From: Burkholderiales bacterium | GTDB lineage: Bacteria > Pseudomonadota > Gammaproteobacteria > Burkholderiales > SG8-41 | Assembly (NCBI GenBank): GCA_030684405.1 | Contig: JAUXYA010000015.1 | Location: 1 to 64,000, forward strand | Length of the DNA: 64,000 nt | Direction: 5' to 3' | Part shown: positions 8,522 through 16,867 of the stretch, one piece after another | Layout: every line of letters begins with the position of its first letter | How positions within the stretch are numbered: position 1 is the first letter of the stretch | Made by a program: the position numbers and the translations under genes | The notes under the pieces: generated by a model | Seen by the model: the letters and a program-made list of their open reading frames with translations, nothing else | Databases searched by the model: none | What the model was told of the DNA's origin: nothing

Positions 8522-9478
8522 TTACAGATTCAGCCTTGGGCGTTGAACTTCAATGTTCTGGTCCTTGATCAACTTGTCCCACTTGGCGTTCTCGCGCCTG
8601 ATGAATGCGAGGAACTCGCTGGGTGTGTAACTTCCGGGTTCGGCGCCGAGTTCCGCCAGCCGTGATTTCATTTCCGGCAGTTGCAGCGCCTTGTTGACCG
8701 CCCCGTTGATTGCGGTGAGCACCGCGGGCGGGGTGCGTGCCGGAGCGGCGAGGCCGAACCATCCATAAGCCTCGTATCCGGGAAGTCCGGACTCGGCCAC
8801 AGTCGGAATGTCGGGCATGCCGCCTAGGCGCTTGGCGCTGGTAATGCCGAGCGCGCGAAGTTTTCCGGATTTGACATGAGGGATCAGCGCCTGCGACGGT
8901 CCGATCAGCATCTGTACCTGTCCGCCGAGAAGTTCGGTGGACGCCTGACCGATCCCCTTGTACGGAATGTGGTGTATGTCCACGCCCGCCATTGCCTTGA
9001 ACAATTCGGTGGAGAGATGCGATGCGGCGCCGCCGCCGGTGGAGCCGTAATTCATTTTTCCCGGCTGTGATTTGGCCAGGGCGATGAATTCCTTGACCGA
9101 TGTCGCCTTGACCGAGGGGTGGATCACGAACAGGTAGGGCGGGGCGGCAAACAGCGCGACCGGTGCGAAATACTTGAGGTTATGTTCGTCAAGGGGACCT
9201 GCTGCGAGCGCTACCAGAGTATGTCCGTTGGGGTCGGCACGGGCAACGATCTCCATGCCGATCTGGCCATTGGCACCGGCCCGGTTATCGATGATTACCG
9301 GCTGTTTCCAGGCCTCGTTCAGGTGCCTGCCGGTCAGACGGGCCAGGATATCGGTGCCGCCGCCCGGCGGGAAGGGCACAACGACGCGCACCGGACGGTC
9401 GGGAAACTGTGCGAAGACGGGCATCACCGCTCCGATCAGCATGGCGGCGACTGCCACCAGGTTCGCTGAAAATTTCAT
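8522..9478 (-). CDS. Bug-family (TctC-like) periplasmic solute receptor
   Basis: The 318-residue protein has a signal peptide ending VMPVFAQ, then FPDRPVRVVVPFPPGGGTDIL, DNRAGANGQIG and HHIPYKGIGQASTELLGGQV, all standard for the Bug fold. It is the last gene of a same-strand group FAH-family hydrolase, RidA, Bug (gap of 21 nt to RidA), so the ligand is probably an aromatic-degradation intermediate or a related oxo acid. This is inferred from the neighbours, not from binding residues. Confidence 0.92.
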   Translation of the reverse strand: MKFSANLVAVAAMLIGAVMPVFAQFPDRPVRVVVPFPPGGGTDILARLTGRHLNEAWKQPVIIDNRAGANGQIGMEIVARADPNGHTLVALAAGPLDEHNLKYFAPVALFAAPPYLFVIHPSVKATSVKEFIALAKSQPGKMNYGSTGGGAASHLSTELFKAMAGVDIHHIPYKGIGQASTELLGGQVQMLIGPSQALIPHVKSGKLRALGITSAKRLGGMPDIPTVAESGLPGYEAYGWFGLAAPARTPPAVLTAINGAVNKALQLPEMKSRLAELGAEPGSYTPSEFLAFIRRENAKWDKLIKDQNIEVQRPRLNL

Positions 9479-9499
9479 GTCATCCTCCTTTAGTTGTAA

Positions 9500-9898
9500 T
9501 TAGAGCGCTGCGGTCGCCTGGAATTCGATCATTAATCCGGGATCGGCCAGATGATTGACTTCGACAATCGTGCTGGTGGGAAGTTTGTCAATGAAGAACT
9601 CCATTCGTGCTTCAACGATGCGCTTGAACTCGCGCATGTCCGTCGTGTACACCACGATTGAAACAATATCATCCAGTGTGCCGCCCGCTGCTTCCAGCAC
9701 TGTGCGCATGTTGCGAATGCACTGACGTGTCTGCTCCGCCATATCGCCGGCGCCTACGAGGTTCCCTTCAGCATCCCGGGAAAGCTGACCGGAGAGGAAA
9801 ATCAGCGATTTCGGATTGTCGACGCGTATGTAGTGGTTATAGACCGTCTTGCGGACGTTCTTCAGATTTGGCGGATCGCCGCGCGTGATGTGGCTCAT
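9500..9898 (-). CDS. RidA/YjgF-family protein
   Basis: The ATG behind GAGGAG gives 132 residues, the usual RidA size. Family features include SLIFLSGQLSRDAEGNLVG, QTRQCIRNMRTVLEAAGG, DIVSIVVYTTDM and the C-terminal VEVNHLADPGLMIEFQA, where the family often has an arginine at the imine-binding site but this copy does not show it clearly. RidA proteins hydrolyse reactive enamine/imines. Divergent members act as deaminases in catabolic operons. It sits between an FAH-family hydrolase and a Bug receptor. Confidence 0.9.
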   Translation of the reverse strand: MSHITRGDPPNLKNVRKTVYNHYIRVDNPKSLIFLSGQLSRDAEGNLVGAGDMAEQTRQCIRNMRTVLEAAGGTLDDIVSIVVYTTDMREFKRIVEARMEFFIDKLPTSTIVEVNHLADPGLMIEFQATAAL

Positions 9899-9915
9899 GA
9901 TGACATCTCCTCGTT

Positions 9916-10863
9916 CTAGGGGGCGACTATCCGGTTGCGCAGCACCATCACCGGCTGCTCGAACGCGCATTCCACCACGTCGCCCGGTTTGAGATACAGC
10001 GCTTCGGCATCGGCCTTGCCCACCGCGACTCCGCCCGGTGCGCCGGTGGCAAACATATCACCCGGCTGCAGGTCGAGCAGGCGCGAGAAATGCGGGATGA
10101 TGTCAGGCAGTTTCCAGATCTGGTCGCTGGTGTTGACGCGCATGCGCTGCACGCCGTTGACGCTGCAGGTGACCCAGATGTTGTAGGGATCGGGCACCTC
10201 GTCCATGGTGATGATGTACGGACCCAGCGGGCCGAAGGACGGCGAATTCTTCGAGGTCCAGAAGCGCGAGCCGGAAGCGACTTCGGCCTTTTGCGTGTCG
10301 CGGCAGGTCAGATCGTTGAGAATGGTGATGCCGGCGATGTAACTCGCGGCGTCTTCCCGTTTGGCATGGCGAGCGGCCTTGCCCAGCACGAACACCATTT
10401 CCGGTTCGTAGTCGAGGCGGTTTACCGTTTGGCGCCGCGGCACGTCCGCGCCGTGACCGGTGAGGCAGGAATTCAGCTTGATGAAGCCGGTAGGTTCCCC
10501 TGGCATTTCCTTGATCAGGTCGTTTTTGCGCAGTTCCTCGAGGTGGGTGCGGTAGTTCTTGCCGACGCAGAGGAATTTGTCGGCATCGGGGACCGGGGGC
10601 AGGAAGCGCACACCTGTTTCGGGGGCCAGCGTCTTGCCGTCCAGCCTGCCGGCGTTGCCACGGGCATGATCAAGCGCCGTGCGGGCACGGGCCAAGCCGG
10701 GTTCACCCAGCGCGAGCAGGCCTTTCATCGAAGCGGGGATAAGTTGTTTGCCGTCGCCCAGAGCGCGTTCGCCGGCGACAAGATCGAGTATCTTGTCGTC
10801 GAGCTGTGCGCCGATGCGCACGGTGTCGGGATCGGAAAGCAGTGTGTAGGTAGCGAGTCGCAT
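9916..10863 (-). CDS. Fumarylacetoacetate hydrolase (FAH) family protein
   Basis: The ATG at 10863 follows GAGGA and gives 315 residues (MRLATYTLLSDPDTVRIGAQ). An N-terminal cap domain is followed by the FAH fold with KFLCVGKNYRTHLEEL, the metal-binding region DYEPEMVFVLGK, TILNDLTCRD and GDMFATGAPGGVAVG. Members hydrolyse or hydrate C-C bonds in ring-cleavage products (for example 2-hydroxyhepta-diene-dioate or acylpyruvates). With RidA and Bug downstream and LysR upstream it forms a small catabolic unit. The exact substrate is unknown. Confidence 0.88.
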   Translation of the reverse strand: MRLATYTLLSDPDTVRIGAQLDDKILDLVAGERALGDGKQLIPASMKGLLALGEPGLARARTALDHARGNAGRLDGKTLAPETGVRFLPPVPDADKFLCVGKNYRTHLEELRKNDLIKEMPGEPTGFIKLNSCLTGHGADVPRRQTVNRLDYEPEMVFVLGKAARHAKREDAASYIAGITILNDLTCRDTQKAEVASGSRFWTSKNSPSFGPLGPYIITMDEVPDPYNIWVTCSVNGVQRMRVNTSDQIWKLPDIIPHFSRLLDLQPGDMFATGAPGGVAVGKADAEALYLKPGDVVECAFEQPVMVLRNRIVAP

Positions 10864-10884
10864 TGCGGAGTCCTCGGATAACAA

Positions 10885-10912
10885 AAATAAAAAAGCGGCG
10901 CCTGCGCGCCGC
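10885..10912 (-). terminator. Hairpin after lysR, immediately upstream of the FAH start
   Basis: On the minus strand GCGGCGC, loop GCAG, GCGCCGC is followed by six T and a further T-rich tract, a canonical intrinsic terminator for the LysR gene. The T tract ends about 20 nt before the FAH start codon, leaving no room for a separate promoter after it. Confidence 0.75.
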
Positions 10913-10988
10913 CAGGTTCTGTGACGGTCGATATGTCTATTCTACGACGTTGCGTACGCTGCGTTCCAGCCTTCCCGCGGAAGACCGC

Positions 10989-11936
10989 TCAGGGCCGCGA
11001 CAGGTGGTCGAACACCAGTTTTCGCGATTCCGCCAGCATGAAGTCGAGGAAGGCCTGCGCCAAAAGCGACAGCTGTTTGCCGGCCGGATGGACGATGACC
11101 CAGGGTCGGTCGACCGGAAATCCGGCGACATCGAGCACCGCAAGCTGTTCGTGCGGTACGTCGAGGCCCAGGGTGTAGCGGGACATGATTGACACGCCGA
11201 GACCGGCGATGATCGCCTGTTTAATGGCTTCGTTGTTTGACAGTTCCATGCGCACCCGCGGCTCGCAGCCATGGGCGTCGAAAATCTCGCGGATTGTCGC
11301 GCGTGCGCCGGAGCCGGGCTCGCGCATCAGGAAAGGCTCTTCTGCAAAGCGGGCAAAAGGGATGTTTTTTTCCTTTGCCAGCGGATGGTCGGTGTGCGCA
11401 AACGGTACCACGGGATTGGGCAGCAGCGGGTAGGTGGTGATGTCCCGGTCCTCGGGCGTGCCGGCGAATATGTACAAGTCGTCGAGGTTTCCCGACATGC
11501 GTTCCAGCAGCGCGCTGCGGTTCTGGATCTGCAGCGAGACCTCTATCCGCGGATGCCGCCTTACGAATTCGGCCAGCACGCGCGGCGCGAAATATTCGCC
11601 GGTGGTGCTGACCGCCAGCTGCAGCCTGCCGGTTTCAAGGCCACGCAGATCGGCAAGACTGCGTTCGACGCCGGCCAGGGAGGCGAACATTTCAAGGCAG
11701 CCTTCATGCAGGATGCGCCCCGCCTCGGTCAGGCGGATACGTTTGCCGACCTGTTCGAGCAGTGGAAGGCCCGTCGTCTCGGCCAGTTTTTTCATCTGTA
11801 CGGAAACAGTGGGCTGTGCCATGTGGAGTTCCTCGCCGGCCTTGGTGAAACTGCCGAGCCGGGCCACGGCTTCGAATACGCTCAGCTGGGGCAGGGTGCC
11901 GTGTTTCAGGTAGCGCCGTATTGCGGATTGCGGCAT
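10989..11936 (-). CDS. LysR-family transcriptional regulator
   Basis: The ATG after AAAGGAA gives 315 residues, normal for LysR. The N-terminal winged helix is plain (LPQLSVFEAVARLGSFTKAG, AQPTVSVQMKKL, LPLLEQVGKRIRLTEAG), followed by the effector domain (LQLAVSTTGEYFAPRVLAEF). The helix is of the CbbR-like type. Longer upstream starts exist but add residues not seen in the family. It probably controls the co-oriented FAH-RidA-Bug genes just downstream, which is unusual for LysR as most are divergent from their targets. Confidence 0.92.
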   Translation of the reverse strand: MPQSAIRRYLKHGTLPQLSVFEAVARLGSFTKAGEELHMAQPTVSVQMKKLAETTGLPLLEQVGKRIRLTEAGRILHEGCLEMFASLAGVERSLADLRGLETGRLQLAVSTTGEYFAPRVLAEFVRRHPRIEVSLQIQNRSALLERMSGNLDDLYIFAGTPEDRDITTYPLLPNPVVPFAHTDHPLAKEKNIPFARFAEEPFLMREPGSGARATIREIFDAHGCEPRVRMELSNNEAIKQAIIAGLGVSIMSRYTLGLDVPHEQLAVLDVAGFPVDRPWVIVHPAGKQLSLLAQAFLDFMLAESRKLVFDHLSRP

Positions 11937-12396
11937 GCCGTTCCTTTCGATTGCAGACCAATACATCGCTCCGCCGATAAGGGCGATGCGACCTTTATCC
12001 TGCAGGGAAGGCAATACATGTCCGGTAATGAGACCTTGCCCGTGCAGGCAAAGGTCTCGCTTGCAAACCGCAGCGCTGAATGCCGCTGCTGCCTGCCGGC
12101 GCCGCCGGGATCCTGTCAGGGACCCGAATTGACGACTGCGCCGCTGCGGCATCGTTGCGATGCCGCTCAAGCTACTCCCCTTTGTAGGGATCGCGCGTTG
12201 TCGCGCGAACGGCGCGGATTAAAGCACATGATGGAAACCATTACAACATCAGGGGGTTCTGACGGTGGTTCTCAAACCATCGCCAGCAAGAGCTCAGGGA
12301 ATCAGCTCAGGCATTAAGCTTGAAAATTCTGCGGATTACGCAAAATCATGTGACCAGGTCCGGAGTTCTTCCGGTCTTCGTGCCAGAATCCGCCCC
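11937..12396. other. Intergenic region upstream of the Mn riboswitch
   Basis: This region separates the divergent lysR and TerC genes and should contain both promoters. I see no gene and no clean promoter. The opposite-strand open frames here are shadows of the riboswitch and TerC region. Confidence 0.4.
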
Positions 12397-12530
12397 CGAA
12401 GGGGAGTAGCTCAACAACCAGGTTCCGTCATTCCGGGGAAAAACGCCTCCGGAGCCTGGGGATCCAACCGGTCCGAGCAAGACCTTCGCCATGAGTTGGC
12501 GAAGGCGCTCGTTTGCGTCCTGCGTCCAGC
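12397..12530 (+). promoter_or_regulatory. yybP-ykoY (manganese) riboswitch
   Basis: The leader begins CGAAGGGGAGTAGCTC, the conserved 5' signature of the yybP-ykoY class, continues with GTCATTCCGGGG, GAGCCTGGGG and CCGAGCAAGAC, and contains the conserved hairpin CCTTCGCC/GGCGAAGG (12483-12505). This aptamer senses Mn2+ and classically controls TerC/Alx, MntP and P-type ATPases. It ends about 35 nt before the TerC start. A following TTTGCGT...ACGCAAT pairing may be part of the expression platform that opens the AGGGG ribosome site. The assignment is by recognition of conserved segments, not by a covariance search. Confidence 0.88.
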
Positions 12531-12562
12531 ATGTACGCAATCTGCATCGTAGGGGACCGGAA

Positions 12563-13516
12563 ATGGAGAGCATCGGTACTTGGTGGATGTGGGCCGCATT
12601 CGCGGCTTTCGTCGTAGTCGCAATCATTGTTGACCTGCTGGTGCTGGAGTCCAAGGGCGCCGGCAAGGTGTCGTTCCGCGAGGCGCTGAACTGGTCGATC
12701 GTCTGGATCGTCCTGTCTTTCTTGTTCAACGGCCTGCTGTGGTGGTATCTCGATGCCAATCATGGCCGCGAGCTGGCCAACGAGAAGTCGATGGAGTTTT
12801 TCACCGGCTATCTGATCGAGAAGTCGCTGGCTGTCGACAACATCTTCGTGTTCCTGATGCTGTTCACCTTTTTCGGCGTGCCGGCAGCCTACCAGCGCCG
12901 CGTACTCGTGCTCGGGATCATCGGCGCGATCATCCTGCGCGCGGTGATGATCCTGATCGGCGCCTGGCTGATCACCCAGTTCCACTGGATTCTTTACCTG
13001 TTCGGTCTGTTCCTGCTGTTGACCGGAGTGAAGATGCTGATGATGGCCGAGGCCGAGCCGGATCTCGAGAGTAATCCGATTCTTGCCTGGATGCGCCGGC
13101 ATATCCGCATCTCGCCGGATTTCCATGGCGAGAACTTCACCGTGATGAAGGATGGCGTGCGCTGGTTCACGCCGCTGTTCGTGGTGATGGTCATGATTGC
13201 CATTACCGATGTGATCTTCGCGGTGGACAGCATTCCCGCGATTTTCGCGATCACACTCGATCCCTTCATCGTGCTGACGTCGAACGTGTTTGCGATTCTC
13301 GGCCTGCGCGCGATGTATTTCATGCTCGCCGATCTCGCGGACCGCTTTCACCTGCTGAAATACGGACTGGCCTTCATACTGATATTCATCGGCATCAAGA
13401 TGCTGCTGATCGACATCTACAAGATACCGGTCGGCTTCGCGCTTGCGGTGGTGGGCATCGTGCTGGTGACTTCGATGCTGGCGAGCTTGTGGGTGACCCG
13501 CAGGCCCGGACGTTGA
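12563..13516 (+). CDS. alx: TerC/Alx-family membrane protein, Mn-riboswitch controlled
   Basis: Starting at the ATG behind AGGGGAC, the product is 317 residues, close to E. coli Alx. It has 8-9 hydrophobic segments and the conserved acidic membrane motifs IVDLLVLE, EKSLAVDNIFVF and ITDVIFAVDSIPAIFAI. TerC/Alx proteins export Mn2+ and, in some bacteria, help metallate exported enzymes. The riboswitch directly upstream strongly supports a manganese role. It is transcribed alone and convergent with ppa. Confidence 0.92.
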   Translation: MESIGTWWMWAAFAAFVVVAIIVDLLVLESKGAGKVSFREALNWSIVWIVLSFLFNGLLWWYLDANHGRELANEKSMEFFTGYLIEKSLAVDNIFVFLMLFTFFGVPAAYQRRVLVLGIIGAIILRAVMILIGAWLITQFHWILYLFGLFLLLTGVKMLMMAEAEPDLESNPILAWMRRHIRISPDFHGENFTVMKDGVRWFTPLFVVMVMIAITDVIFAVDSIPAIFAITLDPFIVLTSNVFAILGLRAMYFMLADLADRFHLLKYGLAFILIFIGIKMLLIDIYKIPVGFALAVVGIVLVTSMLASLWVTRRPGR

Positions 13517-13543
13517 AGGCCCAAGGGTAGCCCCCCAGCCAGG

Positions 13544-13567
13544 CGGCCGGCGCAGGTGCGCCGGTCG
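13544..13567. terminator. GC-rich hairpin between convergent terC and ppa
   Basis: CGGCCGGCGCA and TGCGCCGGTCG form an 11-bp stem (one G-U pair) with almost no loop. There is no T-run, so function as a terminator is only possible. Confidence 0.4.
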
Positions 13568-13568
13568 C

Positions 13569-14117
13569 TCAGAACTTAGGCTTGCGCTCCGCCTGCTCGT
13601 AGCCGCGTACGCCGTCGAGGATTTCGCGTCCTGCTTCGTCGGCGCCGAGCCAGCCGAGGACCTTGACCCACTTTCCGGGCTCAAGGTCCTTGTAGTGCTT
13701 GAAGAAGTGCGCAATCTGCGCAAGGGTGCCCTGCGGCAGGTCGTCGTGCGAGCGGACGGCGGAGTAGAGCGGCGTCAGCTTGTCGATCGGCACGGCGAGG
13801 ATCTTGGTGTCCCTGCCGGCTTCGTCTTCCATGTTGAGCATGCCCACTGGGCGGCAGCGCACCACGACGCCCGTAATCAAGGGCACTGGCGACAGCACCA
13901 ATACGTCCACCGGGTCGCCATCGCCGGACAGCGTGTGCGGCACATAGCCGTAGTTGCAGGGGTAACGCATGGCCGTCGACATGAAGCGGTCGACGAACAT
14001 CGCGCCGGTGTTTTTTTCCATTTCGTACTTGATGGGTTCCGCGTGCATGGGGATTTCAATGATTACGTTGAAATCCCTCGGCACGTCGTAGCCCGAGCTG
14101 ACCCGGTCCAGATTCAC
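13569..14117 (-). CDS. ppa: Inorganic pyrophosphatase (family I)
   Basis: The 182-residue protein has the family I soluble pyrophosphatase layout: [32 protein letters not shown] and the signature [11 protein letters not shown] with the metal-binding aspartates, then a C-terminal KWVKVLGW helix. It hydrolyses PPi to two phosphates in the cytosol, pulling biosynthetic reactions forward. The same window also encodes a membrane PPase and a PPi-type phosphofructokinase, so PPi is evidently both wasted and conserved in this organism. Confidence 0.96.
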   Translation of the reverse strand: MNLDRVSSGYDVPRDFNVIIEIPMHAEPIKYEMEKNTGAMFVDRFMSTAMRYPCNYGYVPHTLSGDGDPVDVLVLSPVPLITGVVVRCRPVGMLNMEDEAGRDTKILAVPIDKLTPLYSAVRSHDDLPQGTLAQIAHFFKHYKDLEPGKWVKVLGWLGADEAGREILDGVRGYEQAERKPKF

Positions 14118-14222
14118 GTCTTGGGTTCCCGTCTGAAGGTTGCCGAATTATAGCTGCGCCGCCTTGGCGGTCGGCTGTTTTTGCATGCTAGGATGACGGC
14201 TCAATTCAATTCGGAGCCGTCC

Positions 14223-14813
14223 ATGAAACTGTACATCACGCCAACCTCCGGCAACGCCTGGAAAGTGCGCCTGCTGTTGTCGATGCTGAAGCAGCCGTTC
14301 GAGACCGTCGTGCTCGACACCGACAAAAAGGAGCACAAGGCCCCGGAATTTCTCAAGCTGAATCCGCGCGGCCAGGTGCCGGTGCTGGTGGATGGCGAAA
14401 GGGTATTCTGGGATTCGACGGCCTGTCTGGTCTATATCGGCCGCAAATATGGCGGCGAGCAGTGGTTGCCGACGGATGCCGAGGGTATGGCCGAGGTTCA
14501 GCAGTGGTTGGCGCTGTCGAACAACGAGCTTCACTATGGGCTGCAGTGGGCGCGCGGCAAGAAAATCGGAATTCGCGCCATCGGCGACTACGAGGAATAT
14601 GCTGCCTACGGCCGCAACGGCCTGGCGGTCCTCGAGGTACGCCTGAAGGATAACCAATGGCTGGCATGTGGCCGCCCGACGATCGCAGACCTCGCCTGTT
14701 ATTGCTATACCTCGGTGTCTCCCGAAGGCGGTTTTGACCTTTCTGCTCATCCTGGCGTTGCGGCCTGGGTCAAACGCGTAGAAGCGCTGCCGGGATGGAT
14801 CAAGCGCGTCTGA
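14223..14813 (+). CDS. Glutathione S-transferase family protein
   Basis: The ATG start gives 196 residues. The N-terminal thioredoxin-like domain shows MKLYITPTSGNAWKVRLLLS, LNPRGQVPVLVDGE with the cis-proline, and the glutathione-binding WDSTACLVYIGRKYGG. The C-terminal helical domain carries PTIADLACYCYTSVSPEGG, the N-capping box region. Catalytic Ser/Cys is likely Ser9 or a neighbour. The natural substrate is not evident. It is followed 13 nt later by a FIST-domain gene and may be co-transcribed. Confidence 0.9.
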   Translation: MKLYITPTSGNAWKVRLLLSMLKQPFETVVLDTDKKEHKAPEFLKLNPRGQVPVLVDGERVFWDSTACLVYIGRKYGGEQWLPTDAEGMAEVQQWLALSNNELHYGLQWARGKKIGIRAIGDYEEYAAYGRNGLAVLEVRLKDNQWLACGRPTIADLACYCYTSVSPEGGFDLSAHPGVAAWVKRVEALPGWIKRV

Positions 14814-14826
14814 TCCGCGCAGTACG

Positions 14827-15945
14827 GTGAAAAAATTCAGTTACGGCCACGCTGCCGCTTCCGACTGGCGGGCTGCAGCGGCAGCCTGCCTGTCGCAGCT
14901 TAGCGGCGGCGAAAGCGCGGGTGCCGGCAACCTCGGCTTCATCTACGTCACCGATTTTTTTGCGGAAGCCTTGCCGGAGATTGCCCGCCATTTTGCGCGG
15001 GAGACCGGGGTTGGGCATTGGGTCGGCACAGTGGGTATCGGGATTTGCGCCACCGGGACGGAATACCTCGACGAACCGGCCATGGCTGTGATGATTGGCG
15101 ACTTTCCGGTCGAAAGCTTTCGCGTATTCGGTGCGGTATCAGATCCCGTCCGGCTGCAAACGCTCGACCTCCGCTGCGGTTCCGCGCCGGCAAGCATTGC
15201 CGTAGTCCATGCTGATCCGCTGGATGGTGACATTGCCCGGCAGATCCGGTTGCTGGCCAAACGCACCGAGAGTGGTTTCCTGGTCGGCGGTCTTGCAAGC
15301 TCGCGCAAGGGCAGCGTGCTCCTGGCGGATGTCGTCGAGCGCGGTGGAATGTCGGGAGTGGCTTTCTCCGATGCGGTGACGGTCGCTACGCGGCTGACCC
15401 AGGGCTGTTCCCCGGTCGGCGCTGCGCACGAGGTTACTGGCGCACAGAACAACATCGTCGTCGAACTGGATGGCCGACCGGCACTTGACGTCCTGCGCGA
15501 GGACGTCGGCATTGACGCCGGCGAAGACCTTGCGCAGCTCGGAGGACAGATTTTTGCGGGCCTTGCCGTGTCCGGCAGCGATACCGGCGACTACGTAATA
15601 CGCAACTTGATCGGCATTGATCCCGGCAACCGGTTGATTGCCATCGGTGACAGCGCCCGCAAGGGCCAGCGCCTGCGGTTCTGTCGTCGCGACCGTGATA
15701 CCGCTCGCGCCGACATGGCGCGCATGCTCGACAGCATACGTGAAGGGCTATATACCGCGCCCCGTGGAGCACTGTATTACTCTTGCCTCGGGCGCGGCGG
15801 CGCTCTCTTCGGAGGCGGGTCCGCCGAGCTCGAAATGATCCGCGATGCATTGGGTGATGTGCCGCTCGTCGGCTTTTTCTGCAATGGCGAGATTTCGCAT
15901 GACAGGCTGTATGGCTATACTGGTGTGCTGACGTTGTTTGTCTGA
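14827..15945 (+). CDS. FIST domain sensory protein
   Basis: The 372-residue protein matches FIST-N plus FIST-C: KKFSYGHAAASDWRAAAAAC at the start, NLGFIYVTDFFAE, a TVGIGICATGTEY loop, and at the C-terminus ALYYSCLGRGGALFGG...PLVGFFCNGEISH with LYGYTGVLTLF. FIST domains are proposed small-ligand (amino-acid) sensors and often occur next to signalling proteins. No output domain is fused here. The start is GTG without a strong ribosome site, 13 nt after the GST stop, suggesting translational coupling. Confidence 0.88.
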   Translation: MKKFSYGHAAASDWRAAAAACLSQLSGGESAGAGNLGFIYVTDFFAEALPEIARHFARETGVGHWVGTVGIGICATGTEYLDEPAMAVMIGDFPVESFRVFGAVSDPVRLQTLDLRCGSAPASIAVVHADPLDGDIARQIRLLAKRTESGFLVGGLASSRKGSVLLADVVERGGMSGVAFSDAVTVATRLTQGCSPVGAAHEVTGAQNNIVVELDGRPALDVLREDVGIDAGEDLAQLGGQIFAGLAVSGSDTGDYVIRNLIGIDPGNRLIAIGDSARKGQRLRFCRRDRDTARADMARMLDSIREGLYTAPRGALYYSCLGRGGALFGGGSAELEMIRDALGDVPLVGFFCNGEISHDRLYGYTGVLTLFV

Positions 15946-15972
15946 TCTTTCCATGCGGGAATCGGGGTGCAC

Positions 15973-16677
15973 ATGACTGGCGCACGCATTTTCGCTGAGT
16001 TGAGCCTGACCTGGCTCGACATTGGCGCCTTGCTGTTTTTTGTGCTGTCGTGGGCAGGTTACGCGCTGTTCGCCGAATGGCGCGCAAAGTCGGTACCCTC
16101 GCTGCACAATACGATGGACCGCTACCGCCGTGACTGGATGCTGCGCATGATCGAGCGCGACAACCGGATGGTTGACGTCAACATCATGCGCAATTTGACG
16201 CGCAGCTCGCAGTTTTTCGCATCGACCACGATGCTCGTTCTGGGTGCGCTGATCGCGTTGCTGGGTTATGTGCAGCAGGCGATGGAGGTGGTCTCCGGGT
16301 TACCCTTTACGGTAAAGGCCTCGCAGCGCCTGCTCGAAATCAAGATTGTGCTGCTGGTGCTGATATTTGTTTACGCCTTTTTCAAGTTTTCCTGGGCTAT
16401 CCGCCAGCTCGGATTCTGCTCCACGCTCGTCGGCGCGGCGCCCAAACCGCCCAAGGATAACCCGGAGCAATATTCTGCTGATATCGAGCGCATCGCAGCG
16501 GTCACGTCTTATGCGGGCACCAATTTCAACGATGGTTTGCGTTCTTACTATTTTGCGCTCGCCGCGATGACCTGGTTTCTGCATCCCTACCTGATGATCA
16601 TTGCCACGGCATGGGTTGTCTACGTGCTGCATCACCGCGAGTTCGAGTCCCGCACGCTGCATGCACTGATCCGCTGA
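15973..16677 (+). CDS. DUF599 family membrane protein
   Basis: From the ATG behind GGGG the protein has 234 residues (a GTG two codons upstream is equally possible). It shows four hydrophobic segments, the first LDIGALLFFVLSWAGYALF, with the loop MDRYRRDWMLRMIERDNRMVD and later FKFSWAIRQLGFCSTLVGA, typical of DUF599. The function of the family is unknown. It follows the FIST gene by 27 nt. Confidence 0.82.
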   Translation: MTGARIFAELSLTWLDIGALLFFVLSWAGYALFAEWRAKSVPSLHNTMDRYRRDWMLRMIERDNRMVDVNIMRNLTRSSQFFASTTMLVLGALIALLGYVQQAMEVVSGLPFTVKASQRLLEIKIVLLVLIFVYAFFKFSWAIRQLGFCSTLVGAAPKPPKDNPEQYSADIERIAAVTSYAGTNFNDGLRSYYFALAAMTWFLHPYLMIIATAWVVYVLHHREFESRTLHALIR

Positions 16678-16867
16678 AACGCGCAGCGCCAAGGCAGAGC
16701 GGGAAAAGGATAGGTGTCCTGCAGGCGCGTCCGGGAACTTTGCGTGATTGTCGCGGTCGTGTAAAAGATAGCCCTGTATACTGAACATGTAGGCCGCTGC
16801 CAAGCGGCGTGCCGCGATCAGCCGCGAACTGCTGGTCAGAATAAAAACGATATTCGAGGAGAGTTTC

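Noticed and set aside
12428-13723. A 431-codon minus-strand frame opposite the riboswitch and terC
   Set aside because: It is His/Gln-rich antisense of a membrane protein and runs across the riboswitch and into ppa.
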